Shown piece after piece: positions 1 to 6,576 of a stretch of 37,759 bases of DNA; within the stretch, counting starts at the first letter, position 1; each line of letters begins with the position of its first letter. The position numbers and the translations under genes were made by a program. Origin of the DNA: Prochlorococcus sp. AG-455-E15 (GTDB lineage Bacteria > Cyanobacteriota > Cyanobacteriia > PCC-6307 > Cyanobiaceae); NCBI GenBank assembly GCA_003212115.1, contig QCQS01000001.1, positions 1 to 37,759 of the forward strand, written 5' to 3'. A model generated the notes under the pieces. It worked only from the letters and a program-made list of their open reading frames with translations. It searched no databases and was not told where the DNA came from.

Positions 1-698
1 CAGATGGACGTTTTGGTGATAATCCAAATAGGGCGCAACATTACTTTCAATATCAAGTGATAATTAAGCCTTCCCCAGATGGGATTCAAGAAAAATATTT
101 GAAATCTCTGGAATCTCTTGGAATAGAACCTAAAAATCATGACATAAGATTTGTTGAAGATAATTGGGAATCGCCAACTCTTGGAGCTTGGGGCGTAGGT
201 TGGGAAGTATGGCTAGACGGAATGGAAGTTACTCAATTTACTTATTTTCAACAATGCGGGGGGGTTGACTGTCAACCTATACCAATTGAAATAACATATG
301 GTTTAGAGAGAATTGCAATGTTTTTGCAAGATAAAGAAAGTATCTGGAACTTAAATTGGAACGAAGATCTTAAATATAGCGATATTTGGCTCCAATTTGA
401 GAAAGGTCAATGTTCATATAATTTCTCTGAATCTAATCCTGAAAATCTAAGGAAATTATTTGAGATATATCAAGATGAAGCAAACTCATTAATTGAAAAG
501 AAGCTAACTTACCCCGCGCTTGACTATGTTTTAAAGTGTAGTCATACCTTTAATTTGCTTGATGCCAGAGGTGTAATATCTGTAACTGATCGTGCCCAAT
601 ATATAGAAAAAATCAGAAAGTTAGCAAGAGAAGTTGCATCCTCTTGGATGGAAGAAAGAAATGTTTTGAATTTTCCCTTAAAAAACACTTTTAAATAA
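1..698 (+). CDS. glyQ: Glycyl-tRNA synthetase alpha subunit (3' part)
   Basis: This is the C-terminal part of the alpha chain of the bacterial alpha2-beta2 glycyl-tRNA synthetase, which charges tRNA-Gly in the cytoplasm. The open frame runs in from the left edge (frame starting at base 3), where it reads DGRFGDNPNRAQHYFQYQV, the conserved GlyQ segment leading into VIIKPSPDG. The later blocks ESPTLGAWGVGWEVWLDGMEVTQFTYFQQ and ITYGLERIAM are also diagnostic. The GTG at 57 is internal, not a start. The partner glyS is not visible. The gene ends about 125 bases before the porin gene, so the two are probably separate transcription units. Confidence 0.96.
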   Translation, partial: DGRFGDNPNRAQHYFQYQVIIKPSPDGIQEKYLKSLESLGIEPKNHDIRFVEDNWESPTLGAWGVGWEVWLDGMEVTQFTYFQQCGGVDCQPIPIEITYGLERIAMFLQDKESIWNLNWNEDLKYSDIWLQFEKGQCSYNFSESNPENLRKLFEIYQDEANSLIEKKLTYPALDYVLKCSHTFNLLDARGVISVTDRAQYIEKIRKLAREVASSWMEERNVLNFPLKNTFK

Positions 699-719
699 TT
701 ATCTTAAGTTACAGATTAT

Positions 720-733
720 GTAACATTTGTTAC
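720..733. promoter_or_regulatory. NtcA-like palindrome upstream of the porin gene
   Basis: The bases read GTAACATTTGTTAC, an exact fit to the GTA-N8-TAC consensus of the nitrogen regulator NtcA. A further GTTAC lies just upstream near 708. A possible -10 box (TACAAT, 778-783) follows, but its distance from the palindrome is about twice that of a class II NtcA promoter. NtcA control is an inference from a short motif in AT-rich DNA. Confidence 0.4.
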
Positions 734-788
734 TTGAAGTTGAATCTATTATTCCTACCCAAAAAAGTTGTCTTGGATACAATTCAAT

Positions 789-811
789 TACCCATTTCTG
801 TGGGTATTTTT
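789..811 (+). promoter_or_regulatory. Terminator-like hairpin in the porin leader
   Basis: TACCCA (789-794) pairs with TGGGTA (801-806) and is followed by a short T run, just upstream of the porin's Shine-Dalgarno GTGAGG and its ATG at 825. It could be an attenuator, an mRNA-stabilising leader hairpin, or the terminator of glyQ transcription. The short stem makes it a modest call. Confidence 0.35.
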
Positions 812-824
812 AGTGTGAGGTAAA

Positions 825-2150
825 ATGAAACTCTTCCAACAAATGTTGGTTGTTGGTGCTTCTATGAGTTTATTAACTCCTATTGTTGCACAAGCATCCG
901 ATATTAATATTGAAGAAATGAATGACTACGTTCGTAGCAGCAAATCTTCAAAAAAATTTAATAGCAAAACTTTTACTAACGAGGTTAGTGGCAAAATTGT
1001 AAATCTAAATGGTCGTTTTGACGGTTTAGAGGTACAACAAAATGGTTTAGAAGCTGGCAGCTTTTCAGATACAACTACACTTGATGGTAGTGCTGTTTTT
1101 GCTGCTGCTGCAATAGATGGTGCAACTAAGGTAAATTCATCTGCAACAGAGAATCTGCAGACGATGTATACCTACACCATGAATTTAAATACAAGTTTTA
1201 CTGGTGACGATAATCTTTATGTTCGCTTAAGAACAGGTAATGGTAAGGTCACCGGCGGGTCTTTCTACGAAAAGACTGCTTTCTATCATACAGATACTTA
1301 TTCAGGTGGTGTTGATGATTTTAAAGTTGATAAAATCTGGTATACAACTCCAATTGGTAGTAGTGAAAAATGGACAGCAACAATTGGTCCAAAGATTGAA
1401 AACTATTATATGTACGCAGCACCTGTCTCAATTTATAGACCAGGATTTCATAAGGCTTTCAAGTTAGGTAGTCTTAGTGGTGCTTTCGGTGCGAGTACAG
1501 CTACTGGAGGTGGTGTTAAATATGTTGGGGATAATGGATTAGCTTTTAGTACTAATTTAGTTTCCAAAGGAGCCTCTGGTTCATCTGGTTTATTAACTAA
1601 TGAAGATGAACATAAGTGGGATACAATGCTCGCTTATACACAAGATCAATATCATGTTTCTCTTTCATTATCTCAGCAACATGAAGATTGGTCTTCATTT
1701 AGTTACTACGCAACTGATGCTGCAGTAGCTGTTGAGGAAGACTCTAATGCCACAGCTTATGCGGCAAGAGCATACTGGAGGCCAGAGGAATCAGGAAGTG
1801 CGATGCCTGAAATATCTGTTGGTTACGATATCATCAATCTTGAAGGGCAAACAGGGAACAGTGTTAAAGAAGCAAGTAGTTACTTTGTTGGTTTAGGCTG
1901 GCCTGATATGTTCCAAGACTCTGATTACATCGGAATAGGTTTTGGTCAGCCGTTAAAGGTTGATGAAACAGCTAATGGTGCAGCAGCTGATGATGCAGGC
2001 TTAAGTCCTTTCTTATGGGAAGTAAGTTACTCATTCAAACCAAATGATTCAATAACAGTGATTCCTGCTGTATTCGGTGGAACTGATATCCAAAGTTCAA
2101 CTGATCAAGACATCTTTGGAGCAGCAGTAACTACTAAGTTTAAATTCTAA
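825..2150 (+). CDS. Outer-membrane porin (picocyanobacterial SomA/OprB-like)
   Basis: A 441-residue secreted beta-barrel protein, probably a major outer-membrane porin for passive entry of small solutes. It has a signal peptide (residues 1-24, cleavage after AQA). A short helical segment follows (EEMNDYVRSS), which in this family is a remnant of the SLH/coiled-coil region that anchors to peptidoglycan. The rest is rich in alternating Gly/Ser/Thr/aromatic strands and ends in Lys-Phe-Lys-Phe; a C-terminal aromatic is typical of barrel insertion. Codon use looks well adapted, in line with abundant expression. The start is supported by GTGAGG eight bases upstream. A strong terminator follows. Specific substrate unknown; assignment to the cyanobacterial porin family is by overall layout and resemblance. 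Confidence 0.8.
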   Translation: MKLFQQMLVVGASMSLLTPIVAQASDINIEEMNDYVRSSKSSKKFNSKTFTNEVSGKIVNLNGRFDGLEVQQNGLEAGSFSDTTTLDGSAVFAAAAIDGATKVNSSATENLQTMYTYTMNLNTSFTGDDNLYVRLRTGNGKVTGGSFYEKTAFYHTDTYSGGVDDFKVDKIWYTTPIGSSEKWTATIGPKIENYYMYAAPVSIYRPGFHKAFKLGSLSGAFGASTATGGGVKYVGDNGLAFSTNLVSKGASGSSGLLTNEDEHKWDTMLAYTQDQYHVSLSLSQQHEDWSSFSYYATDAAVAVEEDSNATAYAARAYWRPEESGSAMPEISVGYDIINLEGQTGNSVKEASSYFVGLGWPDMFQDSDYIGIGFGQPLKVDETANGAAADDAGLSPFLWEVSYSFKPNDSITVIPAVFGGTDIQSSTDQDIFGAAVTTKFKF

Positions 2151-2171
2151 ATTTAAATTCTAAACTTAATA

Positions 2172-2202
2172 TAAAAAGGGGCGCTTAAGTGCCCCTTTTT
2201 TC
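2172..2202 (+). terminator. Rho-independent terminator after the porin
   Basis: GGGGCGCTTAAGTGCCCC forms a strong GC stem flanked by A-run and T-run (AAAAA...TTTTTT). Because both flanks are homopolymeric it can work in both directions, ending the porin transcript and the leftward small gene at 2244-2483. Confidence 0.85.
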
Positions 2203-2243
2203 TTTTAAAAATTCGTAACTGTAATTCTAGAGTGGTTTAGAGT

Positions 2244-2483
2244 TTACCAACAATTTTCTCCTTCTCCAATAGGAACACATACACTTGCTTTCGCCGCTTC
2301 ATCCGCTAATTTTTGAGCTTGTTCATCAAGAATGAAATCAGCTTCTATAGACATATCTGTATTCCATTCTTTAAGTCCTCCTAAGTCACTTTCTTCTGCT
2401 TTTAAGCTTGAGCTCCCAGTGGAGGTCAGAGCTACTACGCTAGTTGTTGCTAAGAATAATGCAATGGAAGTTTTTTTGTTCAT
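2244..2483 (-). CDS. Small secreted hypothetical protein
   Basis: A 79-residue protein of unknown function. Residues 1-29 look like a signal peptide: Asn-Lys-Lys start, a hydrophobic core (IALFLATTSVVALTS), and a likely cut near SLKA. The mature part is short and acidic, and it ends in CVPIGEGENCW, where two cysteines could form a disulfide. It lies between the porin and the iron gene piuC, reading leftward. I see no recognised domain. Location in the periplasm or thylakoid lumen is inferred from the signal peptide. Confidence 0.65.
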   Translation of the reverse strand: MNKKTSIALFLATTSVVALTSTGSSSLKAEESDLGGLKEWNTDMSIEADFILDEQAQKLADEAAKASVCVPIGEGENCW

Positions 2484-2569
2484 TCAATTAACCTTACTTA
2501 GTACATAATAATTAGTTTGGGCTAATCTTTCTAATCGATGTATAAAATGATGCTTGTTAAATTGCTTAT

Positions 2570-3235
2570 TCAATTGGCTAGTCTTCTTAAAAAATTTGAA
2601 TATGATTTATAAATTAGATCAACTTCGTCTGATCTGCCATATTTAGCAAGTAATGATCTTGCCGCAGCATCAAGATCAAATAAATATTCTCTTTCTTCAA
2701 TGCTTTTTACATAGCTTTCAATCCAACCAATAAATACTAATCTCTCACCATCAATAACTTTTTCTACTGAATGTAAATATGTACTTGGGTAAATTATTAT
2801 CTCTCCTTCATCAAGTTTAAATTTTTCTTCTGAGTTTAAACCCTCTATTGTTAAAGCGCCTCCTTCATATTTTTTTTTACAATTTAAAAAGACTGTAAAA
2901 GATAAATCTGCTCTTCCAGACGACATAAAAGCATTATCAATATGACGTCCATATTTCATCCCACTTGTTGATTTTGAAAAGATTGTTCCATGAATTTTTT
3001 TTGGTAAAGCAAAGCTCTTGATTAGCTCATTACTAAGGATTTTTTTTGTAATCAATCCAGAAAACTTTATTGATAAATCTGAATCTCTTCTCAGTTGTAA
3101 ATTATTTTTTTCCTTTGCGGCATGATTTCCAGCAGTAAGCTTGCCATCTTCCCATGCTAGTGATTCTTTTTCTAAATTTTTTCTGAGGATTTCTAATTCT
3201 TCAGAGTTCAATAGTTTATGAGTTAAATAATTCAT
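2570..3235 (-). CDS. piuC: PKHD-type Fe(II)/2-oxoglutarate dioxygenase (PiuC/YbiX family)
   Basis: A 221-residue non-haem iron dioxygenase of the PiuC/YbiX family, which is linked to iron uptake in many Gram-negative bacteria; the true substrate is not established. The facial triad is visible as H98-x-D100 (in YGRHIDNAF) and H155 (in YLHSVEKV). R165 (GERLVF) fits the residue that binds 2-oxoglutarate. The length matches the family. It is transcribed divergently from the iron-binding protein gene futA across about 100 bases. Shared iron control, for example by Fur, is plausible, but I could not identify a convincing Fur box. Confidence 0.88.
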   Translation of the reverse strand: MNYLTHKLLNSEELEILRKNLEKESLAWEDGKLTAGNHAAKEKNNLQLRRDSDLSIKFSGLITKKILSNELIKSFALPKKIHGTIFSKSTSGMKYGRHIDNAFMSSGRADLSFTVFLNCKKKYEGGALTIEGLNSEEKFKLDEGEIIIYPSTYLHSVEKVIDGERLVFIGWIESYVKSIEEREYLFDLDAAARSLLAKYGRSDEVDLIYKSYSNFLRRLAN

Positions 3236-3337
3236 AATAGATATAAAAAATGATACAAATTGATGTATAGAAATTCTCTTTATGAGGCCTTGCTATGAAG
3301 ATAGATATAAAGTAACCATAGATACTATTTTGTAAAA

Positions 3338-4360
3338 GTGCAAAATCTAAAAAAACTACTTTACTCAGCATTTACATGTACATTTTTGCTAAACGTTAAT
3401 ATATCTGCTAATTCAACAGAAAAAGAAGTCAAAGTTTTCTCAGGGAGACATTACAACACAGATAGAATTATTTATAAAAAATTTGCAGAAGAAACTGGTA
3501 TAAAAGTTCGACTAATCGAAGCTGCTGGCATCTCCTTAATAGAAAGGTTAAAAAGAGAAGGAAAAAATTCTCAGGCTGATTTAATATTGCTAGTAGATGC
3601 CGCAAGAATTACTAATGCAGCCAAAGCTGGATTACTTCAATCAATAGAATCTTCGAATTTAGAAAATGATGTACCTGTTGGATTAAAAGATCCAAATAAG
3701 GAATGGTATGCATTAACAAGAAGAGTAAGAGTTATGGTCGCTAATCCAAAAGTTGTAGATATAAATAAAATTAACGATTATACAGATTTAGCTGATCCAT
3801 CCTTAAAGGGTAAAGTGTGTCTAAGAAATAGAAAAAGTCCATATAATCAATCTTTAGTTGCCAATCAGATAGTTAATAAAGGTGAATCAGAAACTAAAGC
3901 TTGGTTAAGTGGAATGATTTCTAATGTTTCCCAACCATTCTTCCCAGGCGATATTTCCATAATTAGAGCAGTTTCTAAGAAAAAATGTGGAGTAGGAATC
4001 GTTAATCATTATTATGTCGCTAGAATGCTATCTGGAGTAAACGGAAGAAGAGATGCTTTATATTCGAAAAGAACAAAAGTCATTACACCTAATCCTGCAC
4101 ATGTAAATATTAGTGCTGGTGGTGTAGCTAAATATGCAACAAATAAAGCTGAAGCAATTAAGCTTCTCGAATTCTTAGCATCTCCAGAAGGAAGTAAGGG
4201 TTTAGCTGCACCAACTTTTGAGCATCCTTTAAAGGAAGTTAATCAGAATGAAATAGTAAAGAATTTTGGAGAGTTTATACCTGATAATGTCACTGTGGAA
4301 GACCTTGGAGAAAAAAATTCTTTAGCTATTGAATTGATGAAAGAAGCAGGGTGGAATTAA
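3338..4360 (+). CDS. futA: Iron(III) ABC transporter substrate-binding protein (FutA/IdiA family)
   Basis: A 340-residue extracytoplasmic iron-binding protein that feeds ferric iron to a Fut-type ABC permease. It begins with GTG and a signal peptide (hydrophobic residues 10-24, cleavage near ISANS). The mature protein opens with VKVFSGRHYNTDRIIYKKFAEETGI, the hallmark of the FbpA/FutA/IdiA family. Conserved downstream tyrosines, including those in GIVNHYYVARM, are the expected iron ligands. The permease genes are not in the window. Divergent pairing with piuC supports the iron role. In Prochlorococcus this protein (also called IdiA) is known to rise under iron stress. Confidence 0.93.
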   Translation: MQNLKKLLYSAFTCTFLLNVNISANSTEKEVKVFSGRHYNTDRIIYKKFAEETGIKVRLIEAAGISLIERLKREGKNSQADLILLVDAARITNAAKAGLLQSIESSNLENDVPVGLKDPNKEWYALTRRVRVMVANPKVVDINKINDYTDLADPSLKGKVCLRNRKSPYNQSLVANQIVNKGESETKAWLSGMISNVSQPFFPGDISIIRAVSKKKCGVGIVNHYYVARMLSGVNGRRDALYSKRTKVITPNPAHVNISAGGVAKYATNKAEAIKLLEFLASPEGSKGLAAPTFEHPLKEVNQNEIVKNFGEFIPDNVTVEDLGEKNSLAIELMKEAGWN

Positions 4361-4423
4361 AAATTAAGATAATTACATAATTCATAATTTTCTCTTTATT
4401 GTGTGCATACTTATAAATAATTG

Positions 4424-4508
4424 GGAGAGGTGGCTGAGTGGTCGAAAGCGAACGATTCGAAATCGTTTAATAGGAAACTATTCGTGGGTTCGAATCCCAC
4501 CCTCTCCG
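4424..4508 (+). tRNA. tRNA-Ser (anticodon CGA)
   Basis: An 85-base class II tRNA. The acceptor stem GGAGAGG (4424-4430) pairs with CCTCTCC (4501-4507), followed by discriminator G4508; CCA is not encoded. The anticodon stem AACGA/TCGTT holds loop TTCGAAA, giving anticodon CGA, which reads UCG serine codons. A long variable arm follows the anticodon arm, as expected for tRNA-Ser. The T arm reads GTGGGTTCGAATCCCAC. Its 3' end is repeated at about 13830, which makes it the target of the integrated element to its right. The repeat restores the acceptor stem, so the tRNA stays intact. Confidence 0.97.
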
Positions 4509-4555
4509 GATATTTACTCAGACAGAACGTAGTCAGGGATAGTCAAATTGTCCAA
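4499..4555 (+). repeat. Left attachment site (attL), tRNA end plus inner flank
   Basis: The tRNA 3' end ACCCTCTCCG (4499-4508) is followed by a stretch resembling the right boundary for another 40 or so bases. Shared blocks include ATTTACTC, AGAA-GTAGTC, GGATA/GAGATA and TCAAAT at the same offsets. For example, AGTCAGGGAT at 4531-4540 corresponds to AGTCGGAGAT at 13862-13871, each starting 23 bases after the shared core. The exact crossover cannot be fixed without an empty-site sequence. Confidence 0.75.
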
Positions 4556-4632
4556 AATGACTGGTATCACAGTGAAAATCAGTGAGTCACCATAGTCAGA
4601 CACACCCAAACACTATCACAAATAATCTGATG

Positions 4633-4676
4633 GTGTCAGGGATGTGTCAGGGATTTCAAGATTCGGTGTCAGGGAT
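4633..4676 (+). repeat. Phased direct repeats TGTCAGGGAT, left end
   Basis: TGTCAGGGAT occurs at 4634-4643, 4645-4654 and 4667-4676, at spacings of 11 and 22 bases, so all copies face the same side of the helix. A 24-base block spanning the first two (4633-4656) is repeated exactly at 13737-13760 near the other end. A variant, AGTCAGGGAT, sits at 4531. The arrangement resembles arm-type binding sites of a lambda-like integrase or sites for its Xis. That role is inferred. Confidence 0.7.
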
Positions 4677-4677
4677 T

Positions 4678-5181
4678 TTAGAAGAGAATTTCTTCAGTTT
4701 CTTTCCTCACAAATTTTGGTTTATAAAATTCAGTATCAGTATTTCTATAGAAATCTCTAAATTTTTTCTTACCTCTTTTTACTTTTTCTAAAAGTCTTAA
4801 ACTCTCAGGAATAGTCATCTGATTTCCGATACTAATCAGATTTTCTTCTCCATCAGGAGAAGGAAGTTCAAGGACATGGGAATCATCTTTTTTATCCTGT
4901 TTAATTTTTTTTATATCTACAAAGTCACCTTTATTATTTTTAATTCGACAGATTTTCTTATTTGATATTTTATTTTTCTTATTTGATATTTTTCTCTTGG
5001 AATTACCCTCAATTAGTAACTGTAAGTGTGGATAATCTTCTTCGTAAAATTCATCAACTCCATCATAATAAGTAGGATTATTGTTAATAAACTCTGCAAA
5101 TGTAAGATTCTCTTCTAATCTTTTTTGTTTTAGAAAGACATCTTTTACCATATCCATCTTTCTACTAATTGAACTTTTCAT
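4678..5181 (-). CDS. Hypothetical protein, highly charged, element-borne
   Basis: A 167-residue protein I do not recognise. It is very rich in Lys, Glu and Asp, with a Lys/Asn-rich low-complexity centre (about residues 60-95, repeated ISNKK units) that is probably disordered or binds nucleic acid. Its ATG overlaps the stop of the 48-residue gene before it by four bases (ATGA), so the two are translationally coupled. It is the last gene of a leftward cluster of four small genes at the left end. The final codons run up to the third TGTCAGGGAT repeat, placing its end right beside the putative recombinase sites. Confidence 0.6.
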   Translation of the reverse strand: MKSSISRKMDMVKDVFLKQKRLEENLTFAEFINNNPTYYDGVDEFYEEDYPHLQLLIEGNSKRKISNKKNKISNKKICRIKNNKGDFVDIKKIKQDKKDDSHVLELPSPDGEENLISIGNQMTIPESLRLLEKVKRGKKKFRDFYRNTDTEFYKPKFVRKETEEILF

Positions 5182-5324
5182 AATGGTTTTCTCCCTGTTC
5201 TTTTCATCTCTGTATAAAGATTATTCACCAAAGTAGAAACAAAAGAATTGAGATTAACCCCTTGTTTCTTACTTAGTTCCATCAACATTTGATAGTCGAT
5301 ATTATTTAAAGTGACATTTTTCAT
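5178..5324 (-). CDS. Tiny ribbon-helix-helix-like protein (48 aa)
   Basis: The 48-residue product, beginning MKNVTLNNIDYQMLMELSKK, fits the CopG/Arc ribbon-helix-helix plan: a short beta strand (NVTLNN), helix A (YQMLMELSKKQG), a turn, and helix B (LNSFVSTLVNNLYTEM). Such proteins bind DNA as dimers and commonly repress their own operon or control plasmid copy number. Its stop overlaps the next start by ATGA, a strong sign that it is a real, co-translated gene despite its size. Together with the 59-residue gene upstream it forms a tandem pair of small regulators. The fold call is from pattern only. Confidence 0.6.
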   Translation of the reverse strand: MKNVTLNNIDYQMLMELSKKQGVNLNSFVSTLVNNLYTEMKRTGRKPL

Positions 5325-5333
5325 GGTTAATAA

Positions 5334-5513
5334 TTAAATTGCGAGTAATTGTTCTTTAAGTTCTTTCTTAATTAGTCTCTTAATTGCACTACTTCTAGTG
5401 ATGTGATTGTCACAACAGTATTCATCCCAACGTCTTGCAAGTTCTAATTCTCTTGAATTAAAAGAGACTGGGAGATTGTGTTGGTTGTTTTTGTTGAGGT
5501 TAATTGTTCGCAT
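5334..5513 (-). CDS. Small ribbon-helix-helix-like protein (59 aa)
   Basis: The product begins MRTINLNKNNQHNLPVSFNS and continues with ELELARRWDEYCCDNHITRSSAIKRLIKKEL. This again suggests a strand (LPVSFN), a helix, the turn xITRSSAI typical of ribbon-helix-helix proteins, and a second basic helix. It ends nine bases before the 48-residue gene and overlaps the end of the preceding gene (5444-5668) by 70 bases in another frame, which is unusually long. The clear helix pattern favours a real gene. A DNA-binding regulatory role is inferred. Confidence 0.5.
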   Translation of the reverse strand: MRTINLNKNNQHNLPVSFNSRELELARRWDEYCCDNHITRSSAIKRLIKKELKEQLLAI

Positions 5514-5668
5514 AGTTCTTGTTCTTTAATTAGGTAAAGTTTGCGTTCAGTCTTACGAATTGACTCAATAAGGAAGTCCTCAAACCCAGTCCAGAACGGA
5601 TCTTTCAACTTCTTTTTGTAATCAATTACTAATCCTGATAAATAATTACACTCGTGTTTAAATGACAT
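5444..5668 (-). CDS. Small hypothetical protein under a hairpin-masked ribosome-binding site
   Basis: A 74-residue protein of unknown function, mostly helical and charged (YKKKLKDPFWTGFEDFLIESIRKTERKL). I choose the ATG at 5668 over an upstream GTG at 5686 because GGAGG sits six bases before that ATG. The GGAGG and the first bases of the ATG form one arm of a perfect 13-bp inverted repeat (5667-5714), so translation is probably controlled by the leader RNA. It is the first gene of the leftward cluster that includes two ribbon-helix-helix-like proteins. The C-terminal end overlaps the 59-residue gene by 70 bases. Confidence 0.55.
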   Translation of the reverse strand: MSFKHECNYLSGLVIDYKKKLKDPFWTGFEDFLIESIRKTERKLYLIKEQELCEQLTSTKTTNTISQSLLIQEN

Positions 5669-5714
5669 AAAATCCTCCAAAGTCACTGTCCCTTGTGATG
5701 ATGGAGGATTTTAT
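5667..5714 (-). promoter_or_regulatory. SD-sequestering hairpin / inverted repeat
   Basis: ATAAAATCCTCCA (read leftward, 5714-5702) is perfectly complementary to TGGAGGATTTTAT (5679-5667). The second arm contains the GGAGG Shine-Dalgarno and reaches into the ATG of the 74-residue gene. Inside, TCAC and GTGA add a second short stem around loop AAGGGACA. In RNA this would hide the ribosome-binding site; as DNA it would be a symmetric operator between the divergent gene clusters. Which of the two is used cannot be told from sequence. Confidence 0.7.
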
Positions 5715-5802
5715 TTAAGAAACGGAATAAAAATAATTCAAGTCACGTCCCCATCTTTTGTATAAATTAATATGTAATTATTTATATTTAAATATTTTTT
5801 AG

Positions 5803-6378
5803 ATGTCGGTAAATGATACAAAATCACATAGAAGTCTAATTTTTAAAGGTGTTGGACTGGAATTTGAAATTAAAAATTTCACTTCCCTAAACAGATTTGA
5901 TAAAGAGACAGGAGAATTACTTGAGAGAGATGAATGGGAATATGAAACTGATGAGGATTTAGATATTGAGGGTGGAGTTACTTATGAATATCTCAAAATT
6001 TATTTAAGAAATAATGATACTGAAGAAGAGATTTGTTTGAATGAAACCAAGACTTTTGAAGAACTAGGAATTGAAGTCATAGGTCTAGAGAACTGTCTTG
6101 AAGAAATGGATAAAGAGGACAAGAAAGAAGTCAAAGAAGAAGTTGATGATAGTCAATTAAAAGATGATGACTATTGGTTAGTAAAAACAGAAAATATGAA
6201 AGGTGTTTGGGGTGAGGTCGATTTTTATGAAGGAGATGAATTTGATATTGAACTTATAACCATCACTGTTAATCGTGATTGTGGAGAAAATCTCTGTAGG
6301 GTTGAATATGATGGTCAGGATTTAGAACCAATGGAACTCAATGGTGGTGGGGTTACAGAGGAAATCCGTCCCCTTTGA
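5803..6378 (+). CDS. Strongly acidic hypothetical protein (191 aa)
   Basis: An unrecognised protein with about 56 Asp/Glu among 191 residues against roughly 20 Lys/Arg, so its net charge is very negative. It has no signal peptide or membrane segment. Hydrophobic/acidic alternation suggests beta-rich N- and C-terminal parts, joined by a low-complexity acidic linker (about residues 100-125, EEMDKEDKKEVKEEVDDS). Such a surface could mimic DNA or be a chaperone or inhibitor, but that is speculation. It is transcribed divergently from the hairpin-controlled cluster, with an AT-rich promoter region containing TATAAA-like boxes. No clear Shine-Dalgarno precedes the ATG. Confidence 0.65.
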   Translation: MSVNDTKSHRSLIFKGVGLEFEIKNFTSLNRFDKETGELLERDEWEYETDEDLDIEGGVTYEYLKIYLRNNDTEEEICLNETKTFEELGIEVIGLENCLEEMDKEDKKEVKEEVDDSQLKDDDYWLVKTENMKGVWGEVDFYEGDEFDIELITITVNRDCGENLCRVEYDGQDLEPMELNGGGVTEEIRPL

Positions 6379-6435
6379 TAGAGAGAAGTCTTAGATAGAG
6401 AAGACAAGTATATTTAAAATGACATTTTTAATGAT

Positions 6436-6576
6436 TTAAATCACCGATGAGACTTTAATCACTCTTGCAAATGGGTTTCTCTGGAGTGCAACTTTCTTAC
6501 CATCTTCATAACTGATTGCAGTCACAACCTCTTCATGGACTGTTCCTGAGATCCAAAGACTGACCTTGAGTTTCAT
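6436..6576 (-). CDS. Small hypothetical protein (46 aa)
   Basis: A short leftward gene, product beginning MKLKVSLWISGTVHEEVVTA and ending RVIKVSSVI. Its length, ATG start and alternating hydrophobic pattern (KLKVSLWISGTV, VTAISY, KKVALQ) suggest a small all-beta domain. I do not recognise it. It converges with the acidic gene ending at 6378 and lies alone on its strand. No clear ribosome-binding site is seen (ATTAAG is closest), so it could also be a chance frame. Confidence 0.4.
   Translation of the reverse strand: MKLKVSLWISGTVHEEVVTAISYEDGKKVALQRNPFARVIKVSSVI

Noticed and set aside
4582..4791. Plus-strand frame of 69 codons at the left end of the element
   Set aside because: It runs through the phased repeats and then antisense to the 167-residue gene; composition is not protein-like.
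5661..5720. Reading the inverted repeat at 5667-5714 as a transcription terminator
   Set aside because: There is no T run after either arm, and one arm contains a ribosome-binding site directly before an ATG.
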